From positions 1 to 33,429 of the forward strand of contig CAMBBW010000008.1 in NCBI GenBank assembly GCA_945863425.1: a stretch of 33,429 nt of DNA, in the 5' to 3' direction. The first letter of the stretch is position 1. Each line of letters opens with the position of its first letter. The position numbers were made by a program, and so were the translations under genes. Of this stretch, positions 20,173 to 29,270 are shown piece by piece. Source of the stretch: Lishizhenia tianjinensis (GTDB taxonomy: Bacteria; Bacteroidota; Bacteroidia; Flavobacteriales_D; Crocinitomicaceae). Below the pieces are notes generated by a model. It saw only the letters and a list, made by a program, of their open reading frames with translations, searched no databases and was not told the origin of the DNA.

Positions 20173-22437
20173 TTATTTGTTTTGAGCGTCAATTACAGCT
20201 ACTTTAACCATGTTCACAATTTCTCGAACCGAACTACCCAGCTGAAGAATATGAATCGGTTTCTTTAATCCAATTAAAATGGGTCCTATTGCATCCGCAT
20301 CTGTTGTTTGTTGTAAAAGCTTATATGCGATATTTCCAGCTGAAAGATTAGGGAAAATCAACGTGTTTACTTCTTTATTAGCCAAATGCGAAAAGGCAAA
20401 TTTTTCATTCATCATTTCTTTATTCAAAGCAAAATTGGCTTGCATTTCTCCGTCCACAATTAAGGATGGGTGATTTTCATGTAAAATCTGAACAGCCTTA
20501 GCCATTTTTTCAGAATCATCGCCTGGTGAAGAGCCAAAGTTGGAATAACTTAACAAGGCTATACGCGGAGTCATTTTTAATTTACGGATTGTTTTGGCAA
20601 CATTTACCGTTATTTCCGCAATTTGCTCTGCCGTTGGATTTAAATTTACCGTGGTGTCTGCTAAAAATAATGGTCCCTTTTTAGTAATGAGAATATACAT
20701 TCCCGCTACCAAATTCACGTCTTTTTGTAATCCAATAGTTTGAAGAGCCGGCTTTATGGATGATCGATAGCTTCTTGTTGCCCCCGTAATCATTGCGTCT
20801 GCATCCCCTTGATCGACCATCATAGAACCAAAATAATTGCGTTCTCTCATAATTTGAAGCGCTTCAAATTCGGTGAATCCTTTTCGTTTTCGTTTTTCGA
20901 AAAACGCTTTACCATACACGGCGCGTCTTGTTTCTTCTTCTTCCGATTTCGGATCTACAATTGTTTTTTCAGGCAAATCAATACCGTATTCTTCAATCAG
21001 TGCTTCAATGCGTTTTTTCTTGCCGAGTAAAATAGGAAACGCACACCCTTCTTCAAACGCTACTTGTGCAGCCTTCAATGTTTTAACGTTGTCCCCTTCG
21101 GCGTAAACGACTTTTTTAGGGTTTGATTGTGCTTTTGTAGTGATATTACGAATGAGCTTATTATCGAGGCCTAATCGGCTTTTTAAAATTGACTCATATT
21201 CATCCCAATCTAAAATTGGATTTTTTGCTACACCAGAATCCATCGCTGCTTTTGCAACCGCCGGGGCCACATAATGAATCAAACGCGGATCTAATGGCTT
21301 TGGAATGATTTGTTCACGACCAAACGAAATATTCTTTTCTCCATAAGCTTGAATTACTTCTTCTGGAATCGTTTCCTTTGCCAGAGCAGCTATTGCTTTA
21401 ACAGCTGCAAGTTTCATTTCCTCATTAATTGTTGTTGCTCGAACGTCTAAAGCACCTCTAAATATAAATGGAAAACCAAGCACATTATTTACCTGATTAG
21501 GGTGGTCAGAGCGGCCTGTTGCTAAAATAATATCTTTCCGAACAGAGGTAGCGTCCTTATAGGAAATTTCAGGTTCCGGATTGGCTAAAGCAAATACAAT
21601 TGGATCGTTTGCCATTACAGCAATCATTTCCTTTGACACTAAACCAGCGCGAGACAATCCGAGAAAAACATCGGCGTCTTTGAATGCGTCTTCAAATGAA
21701 ATAACATTTTCGTGTGTGGCAAAAAACTGTTTGTAATCATCCAAATTGGTGCGCTTTTTAGAAAGTAGACCTTTTGAATCGAACATGAAGATGTTCGATA
21801 GTTTTGCCCCTAAAGAATGATATAATTTTGCGCAAGACATAGCAGAAGGCCCAGCTCCAGAAACAACGATTTTCACATCATCAATTTTTTTACCCGCTAA
21901 TTCTAGTGCATTTAAAAGTGCTGCAGAAGAAATAATAGCCGTGCCGTGTTGATCATCATGCATAATCGGAATATCTAATTCCTCCTTTAATCGTCTTTCT
22001 ATTTCAAATGCTTCAGGTGCCTTTATGTCTTCCAAATTAATTCCTCCAAAAGTAGGAGCAATCGCCTTTACCGTTTGGATAAATAATTCAGGATCCCTTG
22101 CGTCGATTTCAATATCGAAAACATCAATGTCAGCAAAAATTTTAAACAACAGTCCCTTTCCCTCCATTACAGGTTTTGATGCCTCAGGACCAATATCACC
22201 CAAACCTAAAACCGCTGTTCCATTGGTGATTACTGCAACCAAGTTTGACTTACTCGTGTATTTATATACATCCTCTTTATTTTCGGCTATTTTCAAACAA
22301 GGTTCTGCTACACCCGGTGAATAAGCAAGTGACAAATCTCGTTGAGAGGCATATGGTTTTGTGGGAACTACTTCTATTTTTCCTGGTTTACCCATTGAGT
22401 GGTAATCCAGCGCTTCTTGTTTTCTAACTTTTGACAT
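20173..22437 (-). CDS. maeB: NADP-dependent malic enzyme with C-terminal phosphotransacetylase-like domain
   Basis: About 754 aa; SLAYSPGVAEPCLKI, HDDQHGTAII, GAGPSAMSCAKLYHSLGA, C-terminal PTA-like domain. ATG at 22437 preferred over the alternative start at 22467. Confidence 0.94.
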   Translation of the reverse strand: MSKVRKQEALDYHSMGKPGKIEVVPTKPYASQRDLSLAYSPGVAEPCLKIAENKEDVYKYTSKSNLVAVITNGTAVLGLGDIGPEASKPVMEGKGLLFKIFADIDVFDIEIDARDPELFIQTVKAIAPTFGGINLEDIKAPEAFEIERRLKEELDIPIMHDDQHGTAIISSAALLNALELAGKKIDDVKIVVSGAGPSAMSCAKLYHSLGAKLSNIFMFDSKGLLSKKRTNLDDYKQFFATHENVISFEDAFKDADVFLGLSRAGLVSKEMIAVMANDPIVFALANPEPEISYKDATSVRKDIILATGRSDHPNQVNNVLGFPFIFRGALDVRATTINEEMKLAAVKAIAALAKETIPEEVIQAYGEKNISFGREQIIPKPLDPRLIHYVAPAVAKAAMDSGVAKNPILDWDEYESILKSRLGLDNKLIRNITTKAQSNPKKVVYAEGDNVKTLKAAQVAFEEGCAFPILLGKKKRIEALIEEYGIDLPEKTIVDPKSEEEETRRAVYGKAFFEKRKRKGFTEFEALQIMRERNYFGSMMVDQGDADAMITGATRSYRSSIKPALQTIGLQKDVNLVAGMYILITKKGPLFLADTTVNLNPTAEQIAEITVNVAKTIRKLKMTPRIALLSYSNFGSSPGDDSEKMAKAVQILHENHPSLIVDGEMQANFALNKEMMNEKFAFSHLANKEVNTLIFPNLSAGNIAYKLLQQTTDADAIGPILIGLKKPIHILQLGSSVREIVNMVKVAVIDAQNK

Positions 22438-22486
22438 TCCGTTTTTTTGTGGGTGGTAAAGATACAAAATGAATAGGATATTCTTT

Positions 22487-22508
22487 ACACTTCGAATAAG
22501 TGTTTTTT
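22487..22508 (+). other. Hairpin ACACTT-CGAAT-AAGTGT followed by a T run
   Basis: 6-bp perfect stem, 5-nt loop and T-tract, located between divergent maeB and ssb genes. Confidence 0.4.
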
Positions 22509-22747
22509 GCGCCTATCAAAAAATAAATCTCGCTTTTTTAAACTTATTTCAAACCATTCATTTATTTGATTATTTGCCTCATTTACAGAGACATAATAAA
22601 TTTAAAACATTTACAAACGAATAATAATCGACAATAAACGATTATTTACCGAATAAAGTTTTGAGGTGATGGAAACTTTGCAGAGTCAATTCGAATCAAA
22701 AACGAAAAAGGACACAACAATTTTTTCAAACCTTAATTTTTACAAAC

Positions 22748-23125
22748 ATGAATGCACTAAGAAACAAAGTGAGTTTGATCGGTAGGCTGGGCGCAAATCC
22801 AGAAGTAGTAACATTTGAAACAGGAAAAACGCTAGCCCGTTTTACGGTTGCAACAAATGAATCATACAAGTTAAATGGTGTATGGCAGGAACAAACACAA
22901 TGGCATACAATAAATGCCTGGGGGAAAGTGGCTCAACGAATGCAAAAAACGCTTCACAAGGGACAAGAAATCGTACTAGAGGGGCGGTTAGTTAATCAAA
23001 ACTATGAAACGAAAAATGGTGAAAAACGATTTGTCACCTTCGTTGAAGTAAATGAATTCTTGGTGTTAAAAGCGGCCAATGAAAAAACGTTAGAAAAAAC
23101 AACTCAAAAGACGAATAATAAATAA
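22748..23125 (+). CDS. Single-stranded DNA-binding protein paralog 1
   Basis: 125 aa OB-fold SSB; NKVSLIGRLGANPEV, QWHTINAWGKVAQRM, GQEIVLEGRLVNQNYETKNGEKRF. No acidic C-terminal tip. Confidence 0.93.
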   Translation: MNALRNKVSLIGRLGANPEVVTFETGKTLARFTVATNESYKLNGVWQEQTQWHTINAWGKVAQRMQKTLHKGQEIVLEGRLVNQNYETKNGEKRFVTFVEVNEFLVLKAANEKTLEKTTQKTNNK

Positions 23126-23136
23126 CACCAACAAAA

Positions 23137-23457
23137 ATGAATTACGTAAATCTAATAGGAAAAGCGCGATCTGCCGCACAGTTTATAGAACTTGATAATG
23201 GAAAAAAACTAGTAAAGTTCACGATGTCAACCAAAGAAACTTATTTCGACGAAAAGGGCAAATCCAAATCCAGGGACACCTGGCATACGCTAACAGCTTG
23301 GGGTAGATGGGTGAAAGTTCTTGAAGAGTTAGAATTAAAAGGGACTAACCTAGCAATCGAAGGCAAAATAGTAAGCCGGTTTTATAAAGCGGGCGGCGTT
23401 CCTAAATTAATATCAGAAATTGAAATCAACGACTTAACCTTAATCCCAAATAATTAA
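23137..23457 (+). CDS. Single-stranded DNA-binding protein paralog 2
   Basis: 106 aa OB-fold SSB; NYVNLIGKARS, DTWHTLTAWGRW, NLAIEGKIVSRFY. No acidic C-terminal tip. Confidence 0.88.
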   Translation: MNYVNLIGKARSAAQFIELDNGKKLVKFTMSTKETYFDEKGKSKSRDTWHTLTAWGRWVKVLEELELKGTNLAIEGKIVSRFYKAGGVPKLISEIEINDLTLIPNN

Positions 23458-23471
23458 TAAAACCCTCACAA

Positions 23472-23798
23472 ATGACAACAGTAAGAAATCACATCACACT
23501 CATTGGCAACATTGGTTCATCCACTCAGATAACTCGTTTTGAAAATGGTAAGAGCATTGCCCGATTTAATTTAGCAACCGATAACACCTATAGAAGTAAT
23601 AGCGGGAAATTTAAAAAAGACGTAGAGTGGCACCGCGTTTTTGCTTGGGGAAACATGGCTGAATTTATTGAAAAATATAGCGAAAAGGGTAAAAAAGTCG
23701 CCATACATGGCAGGCTTGTGAACCGCTCCTATTTATCACAATCCGGTGTTAAAAAAAGCATCACAGAAGTTGAAGTGAGGCAGATCATCGGGTTATAA
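23472..23798 (+). CDS. Single-stranded DNA-binding protein paralog 3
   Basis: 108 aa OB-fold SSB; NHITLIGNIGSSTQITRFENGK, EWHRVFAWGNMAEF, KVAIHGRLVNRSY. No acidic C-terminal tip. Confidence 0.92.
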   Translation: MTTVRNHITLIGNIGSSTQITRFENGKSIARFNLATDNTYRSNSGKFKKDVEWHRVFAWGNMAEFIEKYSEKGKKVAIHGRLVNRSYLSQSGVKKSITEVEVRQIIGL

Positions 23799-23816
23799 AA
23801 ACCAAACGATAACTCC

Positions 23817-23851
23817 AAAAAAGCAGTCTAATCAAACGGACTGCTTTTTTT
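23817..23851. terminator. Bidirectional Rho-independent terminator between the ssb cassette and lspA
   Basis: AAAAAAGCAGTC-loop-GACTGCTTTTTT, with A/T tracts on both sides suitable for either strand. Confidence 0.85.
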
Positions 23852-24476
23852 CATTGAAATAACTTCTTTGTCTAAAAAATATCAATATTACGCCAGAGGT
23901 TATAACCGCATCAGCTACATTCCATATCGCGGGAAACACTTCTTTCCCTCCCAAAACAGGAACCCAATTTGGCCAAAATGCTTGAAATTTAAACATATCA
24001 ACAACATTTCCCATTAAAAACCCGGTGTTTCGCACCTCTCTTTTAAAACCGAAACAGTCAGCGAAAACACCTGACCCTTCCATTCCATTGTAAGGCATAC
24101 AAGGATCAAAAGTGAAATACAAATCATAAAACATGGAATCAATTAAATTTCCAGTTGCACCCGCTAAGACTAATCCAATTGCAACTAAAAACTCTGTTTT
24201 TGCTCCTTTTTTCGCTTGTTTGTACCAATAAATAGAAATTCCTGTAATTGCTGCTATTCTAAATACGCTTAACGCTAGTTTATGCCATACTTTTGATCCA
24301 AATGTTGTTCCAAAGGCCATTCCCGGATTTTCAATATATTCTAATACGAACCAATCACCGAAAACAGAAACTGTCTCGCCAGGAAAAAACTGCGTTTTGA
24401 TATAAATTTTAACAAGTTGATCGACCAATAAAACCGCCAAGATAATTGACCCAACAATAACTAATTGTTTCTTCAC
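23832..24476 (-). CDS. lspA: Lipoprotein signal peptidase (signal peptidase II)
   Basis: 214 aa; four TM segments, YIENPGMAFG, GATGNLIDS, FPAIWNVADAVITSG. Confidence 0.93.
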   Translation of the reverse strand: MKKQLVIVGSIILAVLLVDQLVKIYIKTQFFPGETVSVFGDWFVLEYIENPGMAFGTTFGSKVWHKLALSVFRIAAITGISIYWYKQAKKGAKTEFLVAIGLVLAGATGNLIDSMFYDLYFTFDPCMPYNGMEGSGVFADCFGFKREVRNTGFLMGNVVDMFKFQAFWPNWVPVLGGKEVFPAIWNVADAVITSGVILIFFRQRSYFNEKKQSV

Positions 24477-24479
24477 CCT

Positions 24480-24863
24480 TTATTTGTTTTGTGCGTTTTT
24501 CGCATCAACTCCCATTGTGGCGTGAGGAACTAAACGCAGTCTTTCCTTGGGAATTAACTTTCCGGTTACACGACAAACACCATACGTTTTATTTTCAATT
24601 CGAATTAATGCGTTTTGCAGGTTTTGAATGAACTTTTCTTGGCGCGCAGCCAACTGTGCAACCTCTTCTCTTGACAATGTTTCAGAACCATCTTCCATCA
24701 TATTAAAGGTTCTACCGGTATCGTCTGTGCCATGGTCATCACTATGTGACAACGAAGCTATTAACAACGAATAATGTTCTTGTGCTTCTTTAAGCTTGTT
24801 ATTAATTAATTCTTTGAATTCAACCAATTCACTATCAGAATATTTGTTTTTTTCTTGACTCAT
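24480..24863 (-). CDS. TraR/DksA family transcriptional regulator
   Basis: 127 aa; coiled-coil, tip-like DDHGTDDTGRT, C-terminal YGVCRVTGKLIPKERLRLVPHATMGVDAK. Confidence 0.92.
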   Translation of the reverse strand: MSQEKNKYSDSELVEFKELINNKLKEAQEHYSLLIASLSHSDDHGTDDTGRTFNMMEDGSETLSREEVAQLAARQEKFIQNLQNALIRIENKTYGVCRVTGKLIPKERLRLVPHATMGVDAKNAQNK

Positions 24864-24909
24864 TCTATTTATTTTAACGATTGAAACACTTGGGCTGCCT
24901 AGTTTAGTA

Positions 24910-24917
24910 CAAATATA
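24910..24917 (-). promoter_or_regulatory. -7 box (TATATTTG) upstream of the dksA-like gene
   Basis: Minus-strand TATATTTG matches TAnnTTTG, about 47 nt upstream of the ATG. Confidence 0.4.
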
Positions 24918-24996
24918 AATTAAAAAATAGAACTTAAAACAGCTTGTAATATTGTTGTAAAAAAGAAATAACCGACAAAAAGACTAACTTCGCTCT

Positions 24997-25965
24997 ATGA
25001 TTCGGTTTTTTGTGGAATATAGGATAATTTGGTTCTTTCTTGGGCCGTTACTAATTATTATCTTTCATTTATTAAACTTCTTTTCTAATTCAATAGTTAT
25101 TCCAGAGCAGATTAATTTAGGGTTATTTGGTGACCTGGTTACGATTTCTCCTTTCCTCTCTCGTTTTCTTGCCGGAATTCTTGTATTAATAAATGCATTA
25201 AATCTGACTCGTGTTTTCAACGAAAACGAATTTCACGACAAAACGATATACTCTACTGGCTTTTTATATTGTGTACTTATTAGTTTGTTTCCTTGTTTCT
25301 ATTATTTTAATTCTATTTTATTAGTGCATGTGTTATTAATCGCTGTATTTAGAGAGACTTTATTACTCAAACAAAAAGACGGAGACCAAAAACATGTATT
25401 CAATGGGGCAATATTACTTGGGCTATGTTTCTGCATACATCCTCCAACAATAATATATATTATTCCATTTTTCATAGCTGTTTTGAATTTAAAAGTCATT
25501 CAATTCAGAGACATTTTCTTAGTAATCGTTGGCTTGTTGATTCCTTTCATTTATGTAGGTTCTTATTATTTTATAAACGAGAAGGTTATTCTAATCGATT
25601 TTTTCAATGTTCCCTCTACGTGGAAAATAATTGTTTTTGATTTACTATTTGTGCTGATAATATTAACATTTCTATTCTTACTTGCATTTGTTAGTTTGCG
25701 CTCCAATGCGATAAAATCCACACTACGTCTGCGTAAAATGATGGTTCCAGTTTGGTTTTTTTTTGTTTTTGGGATAATTATAGGTGGATATGATTTATTC
25801 TTTTTCGGACAGTTTGATCGCTTTTCATTTGTTTTAATTTCATTGCCTTTTTTCATTAATTATGCCTTAACTAGCAGACACTATCGACTTTTTGCAGGAA
25901 TTTTATTCTTTATCGCTTTGGGTTATTCATTCGTTAAATTTTTTGCTGTTCTTCCATTTGGGTAG
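24997..25965 (+). CDS. Multi-pass membrane protein of unknown function (possibly DUF6427-like)
   Basis: 322 aa, strongly hydrophobic with about 8-10 TM segments. The family name is a guess from size and neighbourhood near pur genes. Confidence 0.75.
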   Translation: MIRFFVEYRIIWFFLGPLLIIIFHLLNFFSNSIVIPEQINLGLFGDLVTISPFLSRFLAGILVLINALNLTRVFNENEFHDKTIYSTGFLYCVLISLFPCFYYFNSILLVHVLLIAVFRETLLLKQKDGDQKHVFNGAILLGLCFCIHPPTIIYIIPFFIAVLNLKVIQFRDIFLVIVGLLIPFIYVGSYYFINEKVILIDFFNVPSTWKIIVFDLLFVLIILTFLFLLAFVSLRSNAIKSTLRLRKMMVPVWFFFVFGIIIGGYDLFFFGQFDRFSFVLISLPFFINYALTSRHYRLFAGILFFIALGYSFVKFFAVLPFG

Positions 25966-26019
25966 CTATAATTTTAATTACCTTTGATTCGGTGATTTTT
26001 TTACCTAAAACTATTTAAA

Positions 26020-26703
26020 ATGAAATTTGGTGTTGTAACATTCCCTGGGTCTAATTGTGACCAAGACATGTTTGATGTGCTTCGTGAACAACTTAATCAA
26101 CAGGTAATAAAGTTATGGCACAAAGACACATCACTGCAAGGTGTAGATTTTATTATCCTTCCTGGTGGGTTTTCTTATGGTGATTATTTACGATCTGGAG
26201 CAATTGCTCGGTTTTCTCCCATCATGAACGAAGTGATTAAACACGCTCAAAGAGGCGGTTTTGTAATGGGTATTTGCAACGGATTTCAAATTCTAACAGA
26301 AACCGGACTTGTAGAGGGGGCATTATTACACAACAATAATCAACGTTTTGTTTGTAAAAACACTTTTCTGAAACCAGTATCAAATTCAGCCGCTATTTCC
26401 ATTGATCTTAAAAACAGTTCGTATAAAATACCTATCGCTCATGGTGAGGGGCGATTTTTCACGGATGAAGACACACTTAAATCACTGGAAGACAATGATC
26501 AAATTCTTTTTCAATATTGCGACGAAGGCGGGTTGGTTACAAACGAAAGTAATCCAAACGGGTCGCTAAACAATATTGCGGGAATTACCAATAAAGGCAA
26601 GAATGTTTTTGGGATGATGCCACATCCAGAGCGCGCTTCAGACCGCTTTTTAAGTAATGAAGACGGGCTATTCTTATTTAATTCTTTATTAAACAATTGC
26701 TAA
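26020..26703 (+). CDS. purQ: Phosphoribosylformylglycinamidine synthase, glutaminase subunit
   Basis: 227 aa; MKFGVVTFPGSNCDQD, PGGFSYGDYLRSGAIA, GICNGFQILTE, FGMMPHPERA. Confidence 0.97.
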   Translation: MKFGVVTFPGSNCDQDMFDVLREQLNQQVIKLWHKDTSLQGVDFIILPGGFSYGDYLRSGAIARFSPIMNEVIKHAQRGGFVMGICNGFQILTETGLVEGALLHNNNQRFVCKNTFLKPVSNSAAISIDLKNSSYKIPIAHGEGRFFTDEDTLKSLEDNDQILFQYCDEGGLVTNESNPNGSLNNIAGITNKGKNVFGMMPHPERASDRFLSNEDGLFLFNSLLNNC

Positions 26704-26718
26704 AAGACACTTTTAAAA

Positions 26719-27996
26719 ATGAGAGTATTATTGCTTGGATCTGGGGGGCGTGAACATGCAATGGCATGGAAAATTGCACAAAGCTCTATTTTGGATGCAC
26801 TATTTATTGCACCAGGAAATGCAGGAACTCGAAATTTTGGCAAAAACATAGCTCTTTCCTTAAACGATTTCAATGAAATTAAAGAGTTTGTCTTGCAAAA
26901 CCAGATTGATATGGTTGTTGTAGGGCCAGAAGAACCTTTAGTAAACGGAATTCACGACTTTTTTTTAGAAGATAACTTACTTAGAAAAATTCCAGTGATT
27001 GGACCTCAAAAGGAAGGCGCAAAATTAGAGGGAAGTAAGGATTATGCAAAAGAATTCATGGCTCGTCACTCGATTCCAACAGCTAAATATGCAAGTTTTA
27101 CAAAAGAAACACTGGAGCAAGGATTGGTGTATTTGGAAAAAATGAAAGCTCCTTATGTGCTAAAAGCAGATGGATTAGCCGCGGGAAAAGGGGTGTTGAT
27201 TTTAGAGTCTCTTGAGGACGCTAAACTTGAATTGTATACGATCTTGTCGGATAATAAATTTGGTGATGCTGGAAAAAAAGTCGTTATTGAACAGTTTTTA
27301 AGCGGTGTCGAATTGTCTGTTTTTGTGTTAACTGACGGTGATTCATTTAAAATATTGCCAGAAGCTAAGGATTACAAACGAATTGGTGAAAATGATCTCG
27401 GATTAAACACAGGTGGCATGGGTGCAGTATCCCCTGTTCCTTTTGCGCAAGGTGCTTTTCTGGATAAGGTAACCAACCAAATCATAATTCCTACAGTGAA
27501 AGGGCTAAAAAACGATAATATTCCATACAAAGGATTCATTTTCTTTGGATTGATTAATGTTAAAGGAGAACCTTATGTAATCGAATATAATTGCCGGATG
27601 GGTGATCCAGAAACAGAGGTTGTCATTCCTCGCTTAAAATCAGATATTTTAGATCTTTTCGAAGGGATAGCAACTAATACACTCTCAGAAAGAGACATTC
27701 AGTTTTTTGAACAAAGTGCAGCAACGGTCATGATGGTTTCAGGGGGATATCCAGAAACGTATAAAACCGGGTTACCAATTTATGGATTAAATAATGTTAC
27801 AGATAGCTTAGTTTTCCACGCTGGTACAGCGGCCGACGGTCCATCAATTAATACTTCCGGAGGCAGAGTGCTTTCCGTTACTTCCTATGGTAAAAACCTC
27901 GAAATTGCTTTAGCAAAATCGTATGAGAGTATACAAAAAATCACATTTGACGGTGCATACTACAGAAAAGACATTGGTTTTGACGTAGTTAAATAA
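26719..27996 (+). CDS. purD: Phosphoribosylamine-glycine ligase
   Basis: 425 aa; RVLLLGSGGREHAMAWKIAQS, GPEEPLVNG, LKADGLAAGKGV, NCRMGDPETEVV. Confidence 0.98.
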   Translation: MRVLLLGSGGREHAMAWKIAQSSILDALFIAPGNAGTRNFGKNIALSLNDFNEIKEFVLQNQIDMVVVGPEEPLVNGIHDFFLEDNLLRKIPVIGPQKEGAKLEGSKDYAKEFMARHSIPTAKYASFTKETLEQGLVYLEKMKAPYVLKADGLAAGKGVLILESLEDAKLELYTILSDNKFGDAGKKVVIEQFLSGVELSVFVLTDGDSFKILPEAKDYKRIGENDLGLNTGGMGAVSPVPFAQGAFLDKVTNQIIIPTVKGLKNDNIPYKGFIFFGLINVKGEPYVIEYNCRMGDPETEVVIPRLKSDILDLFEGIATNTLSERDIQFFEQSAATVMMVSGGYPETYKTGLPIYGLNNVTDSLVFHAGTAADGPSINTSGGRVLSVTSYGKNLEIALAKSYESIQKITFDGAYYRKDIGFDVVK

Positions 27997-28007
27997 ACCG
28001 AAATCAA

Positions 28008-29270
28008 ATGACTACCGAAAGCACAAATTTTCTAATAATATTATTTTCCCTCGCTTTTTCAGCCTTTTTCTCAGGTATGGAATTAGCATATCTTTCGTCT
28101 AATCGACTAAAAGTAGAGCTTGACAAAACAAAAGGTACGATAAGCAGTAAAATTATCGGCGTGTTTTATTCGAGTGAGTCTAATATGATCACGATGTTAT
28201 TACTGGGTAACAATATTTCACTTGTGCTCTTTGGTTTAGCTTCTTCAGAAATACTAAATCCAATTGTGGGTGGTTATATAACTAGTAATGGATTAGTTTT
28301 AATTGTTCAAACCGTTTTATCAACATTACTCGTTTTATTTGTGGCCGAATTTTTACCAAAAGCGCTTGTTCAAATAAATCCTAATCGGTTTTTACAATTA
28401 GGTTCTGGATTTCTTTTTATTTTATACGTTTTATTGTATTTACCCTCGCAGTTTATGCTGTTTATTAGCGGGTCCTTGTTGCGATTAACAGGAACAAAAC
28501 TTGAGAAAAATGAGAAAATCTTCAGTAAGGTGGATTTAGAACATTTTATACATGAGATTCATGCTAAGATTTCCTCTGAAGCCCATTTTGGGAATGAAAT
28601 TCAAATTCTTCAAAACGCCCTCGATTTTTCTAATGTTAAAGCACGTGATTGTATGATTCCTAGAACAGAAATTGTTTCTGTGGATGTAGATGACTCTATT
28701 GAGGTTTTAACAAATTTATTCATCAAAACAGGCCTGTCCAAAATTATTGTTTATCGAAACACCGTTGATAACATCATTGGTTATGTGCATTCATTTGAAA
28801 TGTTTAAAAAACCTCAATCTATTAAACAAATATTAATGCCGATATCCTTTGTGCCTGAAGCAATTCCGGGAAGTGAAATTCTTGAACAATTTACTAAACA
28901 AGCTGGGAATATTGCAGTTGTTGTGGATGAATATGGCGGGACAGCGGGCCTTATAACTATCGAGGATGTCATCGAGGAGATTTTTGGAGACATTGAAGAC
29001 GAACACGATAAAGACGACTGGTTAGAACAAAAAATAAGCGATACAGAATATCTTTTTTCAGCAAGGGTCGAGATTGATTATTTAAACAAAAAATTTGATC
29101 TAGGTTTTCCAGAATCTGAAGCATACGAAACACTTGGAGGACTGATTATACAAGAATTGGAAACGATTCCTGAAGAAGGTGAAAAAATTCAAATTAAAAA
29201 CAAGGTGATTTATGTAGAGAAAGTAAGCGATAGAAAAATCGAACTTGTACGCATAAAAATAAATCCATGA
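28008..29270 (+). CDS. Hemolysin/CorC family protein (CNNM domain plus CBS pair plus transporter-associated domain)
   Basis: 420 aa; FSAFFSGMELAYLSSNRLKVEL, RDCMIPRTEIVSVD, VVVDEYGGTAGLITIEDVIEEIFGDIEDEHD. Confidence 0.93.
   Translation: MTTESTNFLIILFSLAFSAFFSGMELAYLSSNRLKVELDKTKGTISSKIIGVFYSSESNMITMLLLGNNISLVLFGLASSEILNPIVGGYITSNGLVLIVQTVLSTLLVLFVAEFLPKALVQINPNRFLQLGSGFLFILYVLLYLPSQFMLFISGSLLRLTGTKLEKNEKIFSKVDLEHFIHEIHAKISSEAHFGNEIQILQNALDFSNVKARDCMIPRTEIVSVDVDDSIEVLTNLFIKTGLSKIIVYRNTVDNIIGYVHSFEMFKKPQSIKQILMPISFVPEAIPGSEILEQFTKQAGNIAVVVDEYGGTAGLITIEDVIEEIFGDIEDEHDKDDWLEQKISDTEYLFSARVEIDYLNKKFDLGFPESEAYETLGGLIIQELETIPEEGEKIQIKNKVIYVEKVSDRKIELVRIKINP

Noticed and set aside
28640-28655. CACGTG core (AAAGCACGTGATTGTA) in the CorC-like gene as parS
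   Set aside because: Flanks do not match the TGTTNCACGTGAAACA consensus.
28008-29270. Calling this gene gldE (gliding motility)
   Set aside because: Domain layout is similar, but the N-terminus (FSAFFSGMELAYLSSNRLKVELDK) fits the general hemolysin/CorC family better, and no gldD or ssb neighbour is adjacent. Left without a symbol.
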